From Streptomyces sp. 3214.6 (GTDB taxonomy: Bacteria > Actinomycetota > Actinomycetes > Streptomycetales > Streptomycetaceae), in assembly GCF_900129855.1 (NCBI RefSeq), contig NZ_LT670819.1, positions 8,990,001-9,054,000 of the forward strand: DNA of 64,000 nt, read 5' to 3'. The notes beneath the pieces were generated by a model, which worked only from the letters and a program-made list of their open reading frames with translations, did not search any database and had not been told where the DNA came from. The position numbers were made by a program, and so were the translations under genes. Of the stretch, positions 1 to 8,518 are shown piece after piece (position 1 is the first letter of the stretch; each line of letters begins with the position of its first letter).

Positions 1-85
1 CGAGTACCTCGGGGTCCTGCTGAACCAGACTCTGGGCGGTGTAGACCCCACTCGGCCCGGAGCCGACGACGGCGACACGCAGCAC
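1..85 (-). CDS. FAD-dependent ferredoxin-NADP reductase-like protein, N-terminal fragment
   Basis: The gene runs off the left edge, so only about 28 residues are visible. They begin LRVAVVGSGPSGVYTAQSL, a dinucleotide-binding GxGxxG fingerprint in the form typical of adrenodoxin-reductase-like NADPH-ferredoxin reductases (FprA type), which pass electrons from NADPH through FAD to ferredoxin. The GTG start at 85 has an AAGGAG ribosome site eight bases upstream. Family assignment rests on this fingerprint alone; other pyridine-nucleotide flavoproteins are possible. Confidence 0.6.
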   Translation of the reverse strand, partial: MLRVAVVGSGPSGVYTAQSLVQQDPEVL

Positions 86-232
86 GGGCGGAACTCCTTA
101 CCCCTTGGGTCGGAGGAGATCGCTGGTGACTCCAGCATCGCACCATGGTCGCTCCGCTGACAGGGTGCTGTGCGGTTGCGACGCGTGCGTGTTCGTTCGT
201 ACGGAAAGCGATCATGAGGTTACGTTCTATTT

Positions 233-844
233 GTGCTAGAAGCATCGTTTCTTAATCTTTCTGATCGTTCCGCCGAGGACGGCACGGTGTCCGTGTGGCC
301 CGCGTGGGAGATCCGGGAGGGTGGGGGCGCCACTTCCTGGTTCGATGTCCGGCTGGCGTTCGCCGACGGGGCGCACGTCGAGCTGCTGGCCGTCGTCTCC
401 GAGGGCCGTGTCTCCATCGAGGACATCCGGGCCCAGCCGGCCCTGTCCCTCGTCGATCTGAGGGTGCTCGCGGACCGGATCAAGGGCCCACTGTTCGAGA
501 ACTGCGGCGACACTGTCCTCGACACGGAGGACACGGAGGACACGGAGGACGCGGAGGACGCGGAGGACGCGGAGGACGCGGACGGGACGGAGGGCGCCGT
601 GGATGCCGGTGTCGCGGCGTATGCCGACGAGCCCCCCGCCGTCCGCCGTGCCCGCCCGACCTGGCCGCGCGGCGCCGCGGGCCGGCGGCTGGTGGCGCAG
701 GAGTACCGCGCCGCGCAGGAGGAGGGCGTGGATCCCGTCCTCGCGGTCATGTGCGCGACCGGGCACAGCCGACGCCGGTCCCTGAGGCTGATCTCACAGG
801 CGCGGGACGCCGGATACCTGACGCCACGTCACGCTCGACGCTGA
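233..844 (+). CDS. DUF6214 family protein with acidic repeat linker
   Basis: This 203-residue protein resembles the Streptomyces DUF6214 family, whose function is unknown. An N-terminal domain (about 20-95, WPAWEIREG...TSWFDVRLAF) is followed by a hydrophilic linker dominated by Glu-Asp repeats (about 97-120) and a basic C-terminal domain (about 140-200, with RRLVAQEYRAAQEEG and a region like a small DNA-binding module). The GTG start at 233 is preceded by ATGAGGT about 13 bases away; a later GTG just before SVWPAWEIRE is an alternative. It diverges from the flavoprotein at the left edge. Confidence 0.75.
   Translation: MLEASFLNLSDRSAEDGTVSVWPAWEIREGGGATSWFDVRLAFADGAHVELLAVVSEGRVSIEDIRAQPALSLVDLRVLADRIKGPLFENCGDTVLDTEDTEDTEDAEDAEDAEDADGTEGAVDAGVAAYADEPPAVRRARPTWPRGAAGRRLVAQEYRAAQEEGVDPVLAVMCATGHSRRRSLRLISQARDAGYLTPRHARR
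521..585 (+). repeat. In-frame 9-bp tandem repeat encoding Glu-Asp
   Basis: About seven copies of a GAGGACACG or GAGGACGCG unit lie in tandem inside the DUF6214 gene and encode TED/AED triplets. The unit is a multiple of three, so changes in copy number keep the reading frame. The first copies carry ACG and the later ones GCG, suggesting stepwise duplication. Confidence 0.85.
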
Positions 845-858
845 GAGAAGGGTCGGCT

Positions 859-1497
859 TCACTGCATGGCGCGCATCCGCGTGATCTCACTCGTCTGCTG
901 GGCCATCACGTCGTCCGCCATTTCCTCGATCCGCACGTTGTTGCCCTGTGTCTTGACCTCCGAGGCCATGGTGAGGGCGCCCTCGTGGTGGGTGATCATC
1001 AGCGTGAGGAAGAGCGCGTCGAACGCCTTGCCGCGCGCCGCACGCAATTTGGCCAACTGTGCCTCGGTGGCCATCCCGGGCATCGCCGTGTGCTGGTGAC
1101 CGCTGCTCGCCGTTTCCTTGCCGTATGTCGTGAGCCAGGCCTTCATGGCCTCGATCTCCGGCCCCTGCGCTGCTCCGATCCGCGCCGCGAGGCCCTTGAC
1201 GGTCGTCGACTGGGCCTGTCCCGGGGCGAGTTCGGTCATCTCCAGGGCCTGTGCGTGGTGCTCGATCATCTTCTGTGCGTAGGCCACGTCGGCCGAGTTG
1301 GGCGTGTCGTCGTCGACGCGCTGCTCGGCCGCGTCCTGGGCGGAGAGGGTCCGGTTCGCCTCGCCCGGCCTGCCCGGCGCGATCACCGAAGGTCCGCTTG
1401 CCGCACCCGACTTGGTGTCCTTCCCGGAGTCGCAGCCCGTGAGGGCGAGTGCGAGCAGCAGCGAGGCTGCGACGAGGGGCACGCGGCGAACGAGCAC
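859..1497 (-). CDS. DUF305 domain lipoprotein
   Basis: A 212-residue secreted lipoprotein with signal peptide VRRVPLVAASLLLALALTGC and a lipobox LTGC, so it is probably anchored to the outer face of the membrane. The DUF305 (ferritin-like) region follows, with the two paired-histidine motifs MIEHHAQALEM and MITHHEGALTM. Such histidines suggest metal binding, but the family has no settled reaction. The GTG start at 1497 has AGGAGG five bases upstream; the frame is open further upstream but without a ribosome site. It diverges from the LVIVD-repeat gene at 1700, a pairing that suggests joint function at the cell surface. Confidence 0.9.
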   Translation of the reverse strand: MLVRRVPLVAASLLLALALTGCDSGKDTKSGAASGPSVIAPGRPGEANRTLSAQDAAEQRVDDDTPNSADVAYAQKMIEHHAQALEMTELAPGQAQSTTVKGLAARIGAAQGPEIEAMKAWLTTYGKETASSGHQHTAMPGMATEAQLAKLRAARGKAFDALFLTLMITHHEGALTMASEVKTQGNNVRIEEMADDVMAQQTSEITRMRAMQ

Positions 1498-1699
1498 AAC
1501 GACCTCCTGGGGCAAGCGAGTTGGGACGGGGATCCGTCCTCGTAGGGATCTTCGCATCACTGGTCGCTTCACCGGCCGCATTGCTGACCAGAAAGATTCA
1601 TTACGAGTGCGTTGCCAGCCTTTGATATGTGCATGATGAAGACGATACTTCGGAGCACCGTGAACCGTTCCTGTGCGAACGGCGACGAGGGAGGAAGCA

Positions 1700-3202
1700 G
1701 TGACCCTGTTGAACGATCCCCGAACACGCCGCAGACGGCTGGGAGTCGCAGCCGCGTGCGGCGGACTTCTGGCCGCGCTCCTGACCGCGGTTCCGGCAGC
1801 CGCGACCCCCGACCCGGGGGACGGTCCGGCCGTGCAGCGCGAGGTGTCCCAGGGCGTCCGGGCCGAGGCGGCCGAGGCGATCGCGGCGGGCGAGATACCC
1901 GGGCAGGACGAGATCGTCCACTCCGCCAACATCGAGCACCTGACGAACATCCCCAAGGACGCCCTGCCGGGCACCAACTCGGACCTGGCCTTTCAGGGCA
2001 AGTACGCCTTCGCCGGCAACTACGACGGCTTCCGCATCTTCGACATCAGCAACCCGAAGTCCCCGAAGACCGTGGCCCAGGTGCTCTGCCCCGGCTCGCA
2101 GAACGACATCTCCGTCTCCGGCAACCTGCTCTTCCTGTCGACCGACTCCTCGCGCAGCGACAGCAGTTGCAACAGCACCACGCAGCCGGTGACCGAGAAG
2201 TCCTCCTGGGAGGGCATGAAGGTCTTCGACATCAGCGACAAGGCGAACCCGAAGTACGTCGCCGCCGTGGAGACCGCCTGCGGCTCGCACACCCACACCC
2301 TGGTGCCCGAGCGCAAGAACGTCTACATCTACGTCTCCTCGTACTCGCCGAACGCCGCCTACCCCGACTGCCAGCCGCCGCACGACGGCATCTCGGTCAT
2401 CAAGGTGCCGCGCAAGGCGCCCGAGCAGGCGGCGGTCGTGAGCTTCCCCGTGCTGTTCCCGGGCGAGGGCCCGGACGGCGGCGGCAACCCCGGCGCTCCC
2501 ACGAACCCCGGCGTCTCCAAGACCACCGGCTGCCACGACATCACCGTGCTGCCGGAGAAGGACCTGGCGGCCGGCGCCTGCATGGGTGACGGCATCCTGT
2601 TCTCGATCAAGGATCCGGAGCACCCGAAGGTCATCGACCAGGTCCAGGACAACGTCAACTTCGCGTTCTGGCATTCGGCGACCTTCAACCAGAAGGCGAA
2701 CAAGGTCGTGTTCACCGACGAGCTCGGCGGCGGTGGTGCGGCCACCTGCAACGAGGCGACCGGCCCGAACCGCGGCGCCGACGGCATCTACGACATCGTC
2801 GGCAAGGGCGACAAGCGCAAGCTCGTCTTCCGCGGCTACTACAAGATCCCGCGCCACCAGGCGGACACCGAGAACTGCGTCGCCCACAACGGCTCGCTGA
2901 TCCCGGTCAAGGGCAAGGACCTCATGGTCCAGGCCTGGTACCAGGGCGGCGTCTCCGTCTGGGACTTCACCGACTCGACGAAGCCGAAGGAGATCGCCTA
3001 CTTCGAGCGCGGCCCGCTGAACACCACGACCCTGCAGACCGGCGGCGCGTGGTCGGCGTACTACTACAACGGCTACATCTACTCCAACGACATCGCCAAG
3101 GGCTTCGACGTGCTGAAGCTCGACGACCGTCGCACGGATCCGGCGAAGCGGGTCCACCTGCGCGAGCTCAACGTCCAGACGCAGCCGGACTACTTCGACT
3201 GA
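1700..3202 (+). CDS. Secreted LVIVD-repeat protein
   Basis: A 500-residue exported protein. The N-terminus carries RRRRLG before a hydrophobic stretch ending in AVPAAA, compatible with a Tat or Sec signal. The mature part has repeated YAFAGNYDGFRIFDISNP, MKVFDISDKANPKYV and VSVWDFTDSTKPKEI elements, the LVIVD repeats that build a beta-propeller. Many cysteines and CGSHTHT / CVAHNGS histidine sites suggest disulphides or metal sites. The GTG start at 1700 follows GGGAGGA by six bases and is preferred over an earlier in-frame start. The 3' end overlaps the convergent TetR gene by 13 bp. Confidence 0.9.
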   Translation: MTLLNDPRTRRRRLGVAAACGGLLAALLTAVPAAATPDPGDGPAVQREVSQGVRAEAAEAIAAGEIPGQDEIVHSANIEHLTNIPKDALPGTNSDLAFQGKYAFAGNYDGFRIFDISNPKSPKTVAQVLCPGSQNDISVSGNLLFLSTDSSRSDSSCNSTTQPVTEKSSWEGMKVFDISDKANPKYVAAVETACGSHTHTLVPERKNVYIYVSSYSPNAAYPDCQPPHDGISVIKVPRKAPEQAAVVSFPVLFPGEGPDGGGNPGAPTNPGVSKTTGCHDITVLPEKDLAAGACMGDGILFSIKDPEHPKVIDQVQDNVNFAFWHSATFNQKANKVVFTDELGGGGAATCNEATGPNRGADGIYDIVGKGDKRKLVFRGYYKIPRHQADTENCVAHNGSLIPVKGKDLMVQAWYQGGVSVWDFTDSTKPKEIAYFERGPLNTTTLQTGGAWSAYYYNGYIYSNDIAKGFDVLKLDDRRTDPAKRVHLRELNVQTQPDYFD

Positions 3203-3864
3203 TCCCCGGCAGCCGGGTCCGTCGCGAAGAACCGCGACAGATCGGTGTCGCATCTCCCGCCGGGCGCCTCGGCGTCCGGCGGGACCCCCCGCTCCCAGTC
3301 GAGCCGGTAGCGCGCGAACAGCTCGGCGCGCAGGGTCGCGAGCGGCAGGGGCACATTGGGCAGCACCATCGCGTAGACGGCTCCCATCAGCTGGGAGCGC
3401 AGCATCGGGTAGTCGTGGTCGACGTCCTGCGACCCGTGCCGGACAGCGGTGTCCCGCAGCAGTTCGGCCAGCCGTTGCTGCTCCGGGCACTGCACGAAGC
3501 CCTCGGCCTGCAGCAGCCCCGCCATGTGCTGGCGCATCAGCACCGTACGGTCCCGGGTCAGGCCCAGGATCGCGTCGATGGCCCTCGCCATCCGCTCCCG
3601 GCCGTCCTCGGTGCGCGGCTCACGCTCCAGCGCCTCTTGCAGCGTGCAGTGCATCAGCCGGTGCACGGCCGACTGCACCAGCTGCCGCTTGCCGGGGAAG
3701 TAGTACGACACCAGACCGCGCGCGGAGCCGGCCCGGTCCGCGATGTCGGCGAGGGTCGTCGCCTCGTACCCGCGCTCGCTCACCAGCTCCACCGCCGCCT
3801 GCAGGAGGCGCTCCCGGGAACGCCGCCGCAATTCTTCATTGACCGAGGCGCTGCGCGGGGACAT
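3190..3864 (-). CDS. TetR family transcriptional regulator
   Basis: A 224-residue TetR repressor. The HTH is at residues 13-60 (RERLLQAAVELVSERGYEATTLADIADRAGSARGLVSYYF), followed by an all-helical ligand domain. The ATG at 3864 has GGAG eight bases upstream. A 13-bp palindrome and a TATAGT -10-like hexamer sit just upstream, so it probably represses itself. The neighbouring genes do not identify a target beyond autoregulation; the PAP2 gene lies on the same strand 321 bp upstream. Confidence 0.9.
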   Translation of the reverse strand: MSPRSASVNEELRRRSRERLLQAAVELVSERGYEATTLADIADRAGSARGLVSYYFPGKRQLVQSAVHRLMHCTLQEALEREPRTEDGRERMARAIDAILGLTRDRTVLMRQHMAGLLQAEGFVQCPEQQRLAELLRDTAVRHGSQDVDHDYPMLRSQLMGAVYAMVLPNVPLPLATLRAELFARYRLDWERGVPPDAEAPGGRCDTDLSRFFATDPAAGDQSK

Positions 3865-3884
3865 CCTGTAACTCCTGCGTTGAC

Positions 3885-3903
3885 TGGCTGGCAGCCAACT
3901 ATA
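3885..3903 (-). promoter_or_regulatory. Operator and -10 element of the TetR gene
   Basis: TGGCTGGCAGCCA (3885-3897) is a perfect 13-bp palindrome. Reading on the minus strand, a TATAGT -10-like hexamer (3903-3898) lies directly before it, so a bound regulator would cover the transcription start. The ATG lies about 20 bases downstream. No convincing -35 was found. Confidence 0.55.
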
Positions 3904-4185
3904 CTCAGGGCATCCCGGTCCACTCCGGACGGAGTGCGCCGGGTTGCCGCCTGCTCTGGGCGACGCGGGGGATCGTCCAGAGTGGGCGCGCTTTTCCCCT
4001 GAAAGTGGCCTGAGGCTACCGCTTGCAGGATGGCGAGCCGGAGTCCCGCGACAGCTCACCTCACCAGCCTCAGCGCCGGTCGCAGATCCCGGCCGATGTC
4101 GCCGACCTCGCCGGCCGCCCGACCGACTGCCTGGGGCGGCGGTGGAGCCGACGCCCCCGGAGCGTGGGGCAGCGCCTCGGTCCGG
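3904..4185. other. Intergenic, no gene seen
   Basis: This GC-rich stretch lies between the TetR operator and the PAP2 stop. The open frames in it lack ribosome sites and recognisable domains. No clear terminator hairpin was identified. Confidence 0.5.
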
Positions 4186-4878
4186 TCACGACCGCCACCC
4201 CCACTGCCGTTGCTGTGCCGCGATCGCCAGCGTCACCAGAAGCGCCCCCAGCAGCCAGCCGCCCAGGACGTCCGACGGCCAGTGCACGCCCAGCCAGATC
4301 CGGGTCAGCCCCACGCCCACCACGGAGACTGCCGCCACCGCCACCGCCGTACGCCATATGACGGGCCCGGCGCCGTGCCGGTGCAGCAGCCACAGCAGGA
4401 GGCCGAACACCACGGTCGCGGTGAGCGCGTGCCCGGAGGGATACGCGGCGTAGTGCGCGGAGTCGACGGGGTCGGGCCACACCGGGCGGGCCCGGCCGAC
4501 CCCGGCCTTGAGGCCCTGCTGGATCAGCGTGCCCAGCACCGACGTGACGACCAGCCACCCGGCCGTCCACCAGGCCGCGTGCCGCCACACCAGCCACACG
4601 GCGACCGCCGCGCCGAGCAGACGCATGGTCAGGGGGTCCCAGACCCAGTCCGTGAGGATGCGGCAGGCCTGGGTGACGTCCGGGGCGGCGACGGCCCAGC
4701 GGTGGGCGGTGCGGGAGATGTCGCCGTCGACGGAGATCAGCGGACGCCACTCGACCCCGACCAGGACGAGGAGCAGACCGGAGCACACACCAAGGACCAG
4801 GGCGCTGCGGAGCGCCGGGCGCAGGGTGCCGGGGCGGAGCCGGGGACGGGGCGGGGAGTCGACGGATGGGTTGGGCAT
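4186..4878 (-). CDS. PAP2 family membrane phosphatase
   Basis: A 230-residue integral membrane protein with about five or six hydrophobic segments. It carries the three PAP2 signatures in order: KAGVGRARP, YPSGHALTATV, and RIWLGVHWPSDVLGG with the catalytic histidine. The family dephosphorylates lipid phosphates such as undecaprenyl pyrophosphate or phosphatidic acid at the outer face of the membrane. The exact substrate cannot be told from sequence. The ATG at 4878 has GAGG eight bases upstream; the open frame extends much further upstream in low-quality coding sequence. Confidence 0.92.
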   Translation of the reverse strand: MPNPSVDSPPRPRLRPGTLRPALRSALVLGVCSGLLLVLVGVEWRPLISVDGDISRTAHRWAVAAPDVTQACRILTDWVWDPLTMRLLGAAVAVWLVWRHAAWWTAGWLVVTSVLGTLIQQGLKAGVGRARPVWPDPVDSAHYAAYPSGHALTATVVFGLLLWLLHRHGAGPVIWRTAVAVAAVSVVGVGLTRIWLGVHWPSDVLGGWLLGALLVTLAIAAQQRQWGWRS

Positions 4879-5072
4879 GGGTCGATCCTCGCCGAACCGG
4901 GGGGCGAGAGGCGAACCCGGAGGCTCGCCCAGGGCCGCAGGGGTACAGGTTCCGGCCTTCGGGGGGCTGATTCCAGCCATGGAGCGACGGTCCGGACCCG
5001 GGGTGCTTGTCCGAGGCCCCCGGGTTTCCGGCCACGGGGTGCTTCCGGGCGGGTTTCCCGGGCGGTGGGCGG

Positions 5073-6008
5073 TCAGCCCAGTGCCCGCAGGCCTGGGACC
5101 AGGGTCACCAGCACGGGGATCACCGGTACCAGGGAGGCCGCTGCCGTCAGGCGGAGTCTTCGGGCGGCGGTGAGGCGGTCGGGCGGGGTGAGCAACCGGT
5201 GTACGCGCTGCGGGAGATGGGCCTGCGGGGTGGGGGAGGGGCCGAACACGCCCCGGTCCTCGTTGAGTTCCACCAGCGCCAGCGCGGTCGTCAGTCGCCC
5301 GAAGCGGCGGGAGGCCATGTCGTCGGCGGACAACTCGACCAGTCGGTGCATCTCGTCGCGGAACGCGGCGAACACCGACACCTGCGGAAACCCGGTGGCC
5401 AGCGCCGTCGAGCAGTGCAACAACCAGTCGTGCCGCGCCTGGGCGTGCCCCTGTTCGTGCGCGAGCACCGCATCGAGCCGGCGGCCCTTCAGTCGCCGCA
5501 ACGCGGCTGTTGTGATGACCAGTTGGGGTTCCGCGCCGGGCAGCCACCAGGCTTCCGGGCGCTCGCCCTCCAGTACGAGCAGCCGGCCCCTGGCGAACTC
5601 CTCGCCCGGCAACAACGGGGCGCGCAGCCGGAGTTCAGTGCGCCGGGACCGGGCTCGGGCCCGACTGCGCAGCACCTCCCGCACCAGCATCGCCCCGCTC
5701 CACAGCCCGCCGCACGCGAGCGTCACCGCGGTCGCCGCCGCCCAAGGACCGGCCGAACCCAGTGCGTACGCCTCCACGACCGGCCGAGGGGCCGGTGCGA
5801 AGACCTGGCCGCGCACCGCGTGCCAGGCAGCCGCCGCGCTGAGCGTCATCGACAGCGCGCAGCACAGCAGGACCGCCGCCACCACGCACTGCCACGCCCA
5901 CAGGGCCACCACCGGTTCGCGGTCCGGCCAGTCGGCCCGGGCGATCAGCCGGGGGCCGACGGCGGCGGTCAGAGCGCCGAGCAGCAGCAGGACCGCGGGG
6001 ACCATCAT
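5073..6008 (-). CDS. M56 family membrane metallopeptidase (BlaR1/MecR1-like)
   Basis: A 311-residue protein with hydrophobic segments near residues 3-20, 35-60 and 90-110 and a cytoplasmic zinc-protease motif, here HEQGHAQARHD (the HExxH form), followed by a downstream ELSADDMAS segment that supplies the third ligand. In Streptomyces such proteins often sit next to a BlaI-type repressor; none is present here, so its cleavage target is unknown. Two adjacent ATG codons (6008 and 6005) precede VPAVLLLL, and the ribosome site is weak. Confidence 0.88.
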   Translation of the reverse strand: MMVPAVLLLLGALTAAVGPRLIARADWPDREPVVALWAWQCVVAAVLLCCALSMTLSAAAAWHAVRGQVFAPAPRPVVEAYALGSAGPWAAATAVTLACGGLWSGAMLVREVLRSRARARSRRTELRLRAPLLPGEEFARGRLLVLEGERPEAWWLPGAEPQLVITTAALRRLKGRRLDAVLAHEQGHAQARHDWLLHCSTALATGFPQVSVFAAFRDEMHRLVELSADDMASRRFGRLTTALALVELNEDRGVFGPSPTPQAHLPQRVHRLLTPPDRLTAARRLRLTAAASLVPVIPVLVTLVPGLRALG

Positions 6009-6125
6009 GGACAGCACCCTATGAGCGGCGTACTGCTCAGGGGTACGACTTGTCACGGCGAAGTGATGCAGACCACGCCAGGACACACGGACTGCCGTCG
6101 CCCGTCCGGCGGTTGGGGCGGGGGA

Positions 6126-6695
6126 TCACATCGTCAGCAGCATGGCGAGCATCCCGACGCCCATCGCCAGCCGGCAGGCGCGCGCCACCTCGGGCCGGTC
6201 GCCCCACGCGAGGGCGGCTCCGCCCGCCCCGGGCGCCGGAAGCAACCGAACCCCGGAGAGCAGGACGTACCCGGCGAAGTACAGCAGCAGCGCGCCCGTC
6301 AGCAGCGGGATCCCCGAGCCGCCGTGCGCGTGCCCGTGTGCGTGCGCCGGCGAGGACGAGGGTGAGGCGGCCATCGCCGCCGCCATGTAGACCATCGCCC
6401 CGGTACCCACCAGGTGGTGCAGGTGGTGAGGGCTTGTACGGGTGGCCCGCAGGGCCCACAGGGTCCGCAGTGCCGCCGCGCCGAACACCGCCGTATACGC
6501 CGGCCAGGCCCACGCCGGCGGGATGAACACGGCCGGGGGGACGGCCATCGCGGCCATCCCGAAGCCCATCAGCGCCTCGCCGCCCGCGGCCCTGCGCTGT
6601 TCCTCGACGGCGCTGCGCATCCGCAGCAGACAGTAGGCCCCGGTCGCCGCACACAGCGCGACCAGCAGCCAGCCGGGCGAAGCCGGTCCGTGCAT
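6126..6695 (-). CDS. DUF5134 family membrane protein
   Basis: A 189-residue protein with about five predicted membrane helices and a His-rich loop (HHLHHL, then HAHGHAHG) between them, compatible with metal binding. It resembles the actinobacterial DUF5134 family, of unknown function, often found near copper or peptidase genes. The ATG at 6695 has GGAGGT five bases upstream. It lies 117 bp upstream of the M56 peptidase on the same strand, so the two may be cotranscribed. Confidence 0.75.
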   Translation of the reverse strand: MHGPASPGWLLVALCAATGAYCLLRMRSAVEEQRRAAGGEALMGFGMAAMAVPPAVFIPPAWAWPAYTAVFGAAALRTLWALRATRTSPHHLHHLVGTGAMVYMAAAMAASPSSSPAHAHGHAHGGSGIPLLTGALLLYFAGYVLLSGVRLLPAPGAGGAALAWGDRPEVARACRLAMGVGMLAMLLTM

Positions 6696-6825
6696 GCGCA
6701 CCTCCCGCTCGACGTTCCCCGTCGAGGGAATGCGATGCCCACGCCACGCCGGACCACGCCACGCACACGCGGGCGCAAGGGTGTACATGGGGAGCATTCG
6801 ACGGAGCACGGCAGGCGACAAAGTA

Positions 6826-6839
6826 TTTTACGAGTAAAA
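6826..6839. promoter_or_regulatory. AT-rich palindrome upstream of the FUSC-MarR operon
   Basis: TTTTAC-GA-GTAAAA is a perfect 14-bp palindrome, followed by a further AT-rich symmetric stretch TTAAATTAA (6845-6853) just before the FUSC ATG. The block is strikingly AT-rich for this genome. It is a likely operator for the MarR protein encoded second in the operon, and could also affect the divergent DUF5134 gene. Confidence 0.6.
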
Positions 6840-6859
6840 CACATGTTAAATTAAGTTGT

Positions 6860-8518
6860 ATGCCCCACCGTCTCCGTCTCCCGCTCACCGGTGTGCTGCG
6901 CCTCGGCCGGCCCTCCGACATCTGGTTCAAGCCCGCTCTGAGCGTGGTCGCCGCGGTCGCCCCACCGAACCTGCTCCTGCTGGCGCTCGGGCGGCTGGAC
7001 CTGGCGATGTACACGATGGCCGGCTCCCTGTGCGCGCTGTACGCCCACAAGCGCCCCTACGTCGCCCGGGCTCGCGTCCTGGCCGGGGTCGTGCTGGGCA
7101 TGACCGGCGGCCTGGCCGTCGCCCTGCTCGCGGCCTCGCTCGCCCCCGGCGCGGTGGTCCTGGTCACCGTCGGCGCTCTGCTCGCCGCCGTGCAGAAGGT
7201 CCTCTGCGACGCCACCCGCCTCGGCCCGCCCGGCAACGTCGTCCTCACCTTCATCAGCTCCGCGTCGCTGTTCGTGCCGCAGACCCTCGGCCAGGTTCCC
7301 GGCCATGTGGGACTGGCCCTCGTCGCGGGCGCCTGGGCCTGGCTGATCGGCATGGCGCCCCGACTGTCCCGGCCGCACGGTCCCGAGCGTCGCGCCACCG
7401 CCCACGCCCTGAACGCGGCCGCCGCACACGCCGCCGCACACGCTGGCACGGACGACGCCGACGACGGTCACGCCCCGACGCGTGCCGCCGCTGCCGCCGC
7501 CGTGCACGCCGCCTGGCAGACCCTCCTGTCGGCCCGCGCCGGCGAGACGCGCCGCGCCCTGGAACGACTCCTCGTCCGAGCCGAGATCGCCCTCGCGGCC
7601 CCCGCCGACACCGATCCGGCACGGCTGCGCGACTGGGCCCGCGACCTGCGTGGCACCGGCCCGGTCCCGCATCCGGCCGACCTCGTGGACGACGACGGAC
7701 TCCTCGGCCTCGACGCCGAACTCGCCACCGGCCGACCGCCGTTGCGGCAGCGCCTGGGCCCCCTCGCGCCGATCGCCGTACGCACGGCGCTCGGCTGCGC
7801 CCTCGCCGGATACGCCTCCCTCGCCCTCGGCGTCGGCCGCCCCTACTGGACCCTGGTCACCGCCGCCTCCCTCTACCAGGCGAACGTCACCCTCACCTGG
7901 AGCCGCGGAGTCCAGCGCGTCGTCGGCAACCTCGGCGGGGTCCTCGCGTTCGCCGCGTTCGCCCCGCTCGCCCACGTCCACCCGGCGGCCCTCGTCCTGA
8001 TCTGCCTCGCCCTCAACTTCGGCGCCGAGGCGCTGATGAGCCGCAACTACTGGCTCGGCAGCGTCTGCGTGACCCCGATGGCGCTGCTCATCACCGAGTT
8101 CGCGCAGGCCCAGGACGCCGGTCGGCTGATCACCGAGCGGCTCCTCGACACCCTCGTGGGCGCCGTGGTCGGCTTCCTCGCCGCGGTCGCCGTCACCAAC
8201 CGCCGGGCCGGTGACAGCCTCGGACACGCCCTGACGGCCGTCGAACGGGCCCGCGAGCACGCCGCCCGCCTCCTGGCAGAGCGACGGCCGACCCCCGGCG
8301 CCCTGGAACGTGCTCGCCGCGGCCTCACCGCCGCGCTGGTCGAGCTGCGCGCCACCGCCGACGCGGCATCCGGCGAGTGGTGGCAACGCGCCCTGCCCGA
8401 GGAGCGGGTCGTGACGGCCGAACAGTGCGGACACCGTACGCTCGCGGCGACGGTACGGCGCCAGGGGCTGCTCCTGGACCGGGACGCGAGTACGAAAGCG
8501 GAGGACGCGCGGCGATGA
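6860..8518 (+). CDS. FUSC family membrane protein (putative aromatic acid exporter)
   Basis: A 552-residue protein with two blocks of hydrophobic helices (about 30-165 and 300-440) separated by a soluble helical region, the FUSC architecture seen in AaeB-like efflux proteins. Export of small aromatic or toxic organic compounds is the likely role. There is no ribosome site before the ATG at 6860, and AT-rich operator-like sequence reaches almost to it, so the message may be leaderless. Its stop overlaps the MarR start (ATGA), indicating coupled translation with its probable regulator. Confidence 0.88.
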   Translation: MPHRLRLPLTGVLRLGRPSDIWFKPALSVVAAVAPPNLLLLALGRLDLAMYTMAGSLCALYAHKRPYVARARVLAGVVLGMTGGLAVALLAASLAPGAVVLVTVGALLAAVQKVLCDATRLGPPGNVVLTFISSASLFVPQTLGQVPGHVGLALVAGAWAWLIGMAPRLSRPHGPERRATAHALNAAAAHAAAHAGTDDADDGHAPTRAAAAAAVHAAWQTLLSARAGETRRALERLLVRAEIALAAPADTDPARLRDWARDLRGTGPVPHPADLVDDDGLLGLDAELATGRPPLRQRLGPLAPIAVRTALGCALAGYASLALGVGRPYWTLVTAASLYQANVTLTWSRGVQRVVGNLGGVLAFAAFAPLAHVHPAALVLICLALNFGAEALMSRNYWLGSVCVTPMALLITEFAQAQDAGRLITERLLDTLVGAVVGFLAAVAVTNRRAGDSLGHALTAVERAREHAARLLAERRPTPGALERARRGLTAALVELRATADAASGEWWQRALPEERVVTAEQCGHRTLAATVRRQGLLLDRDASTKAEDARR

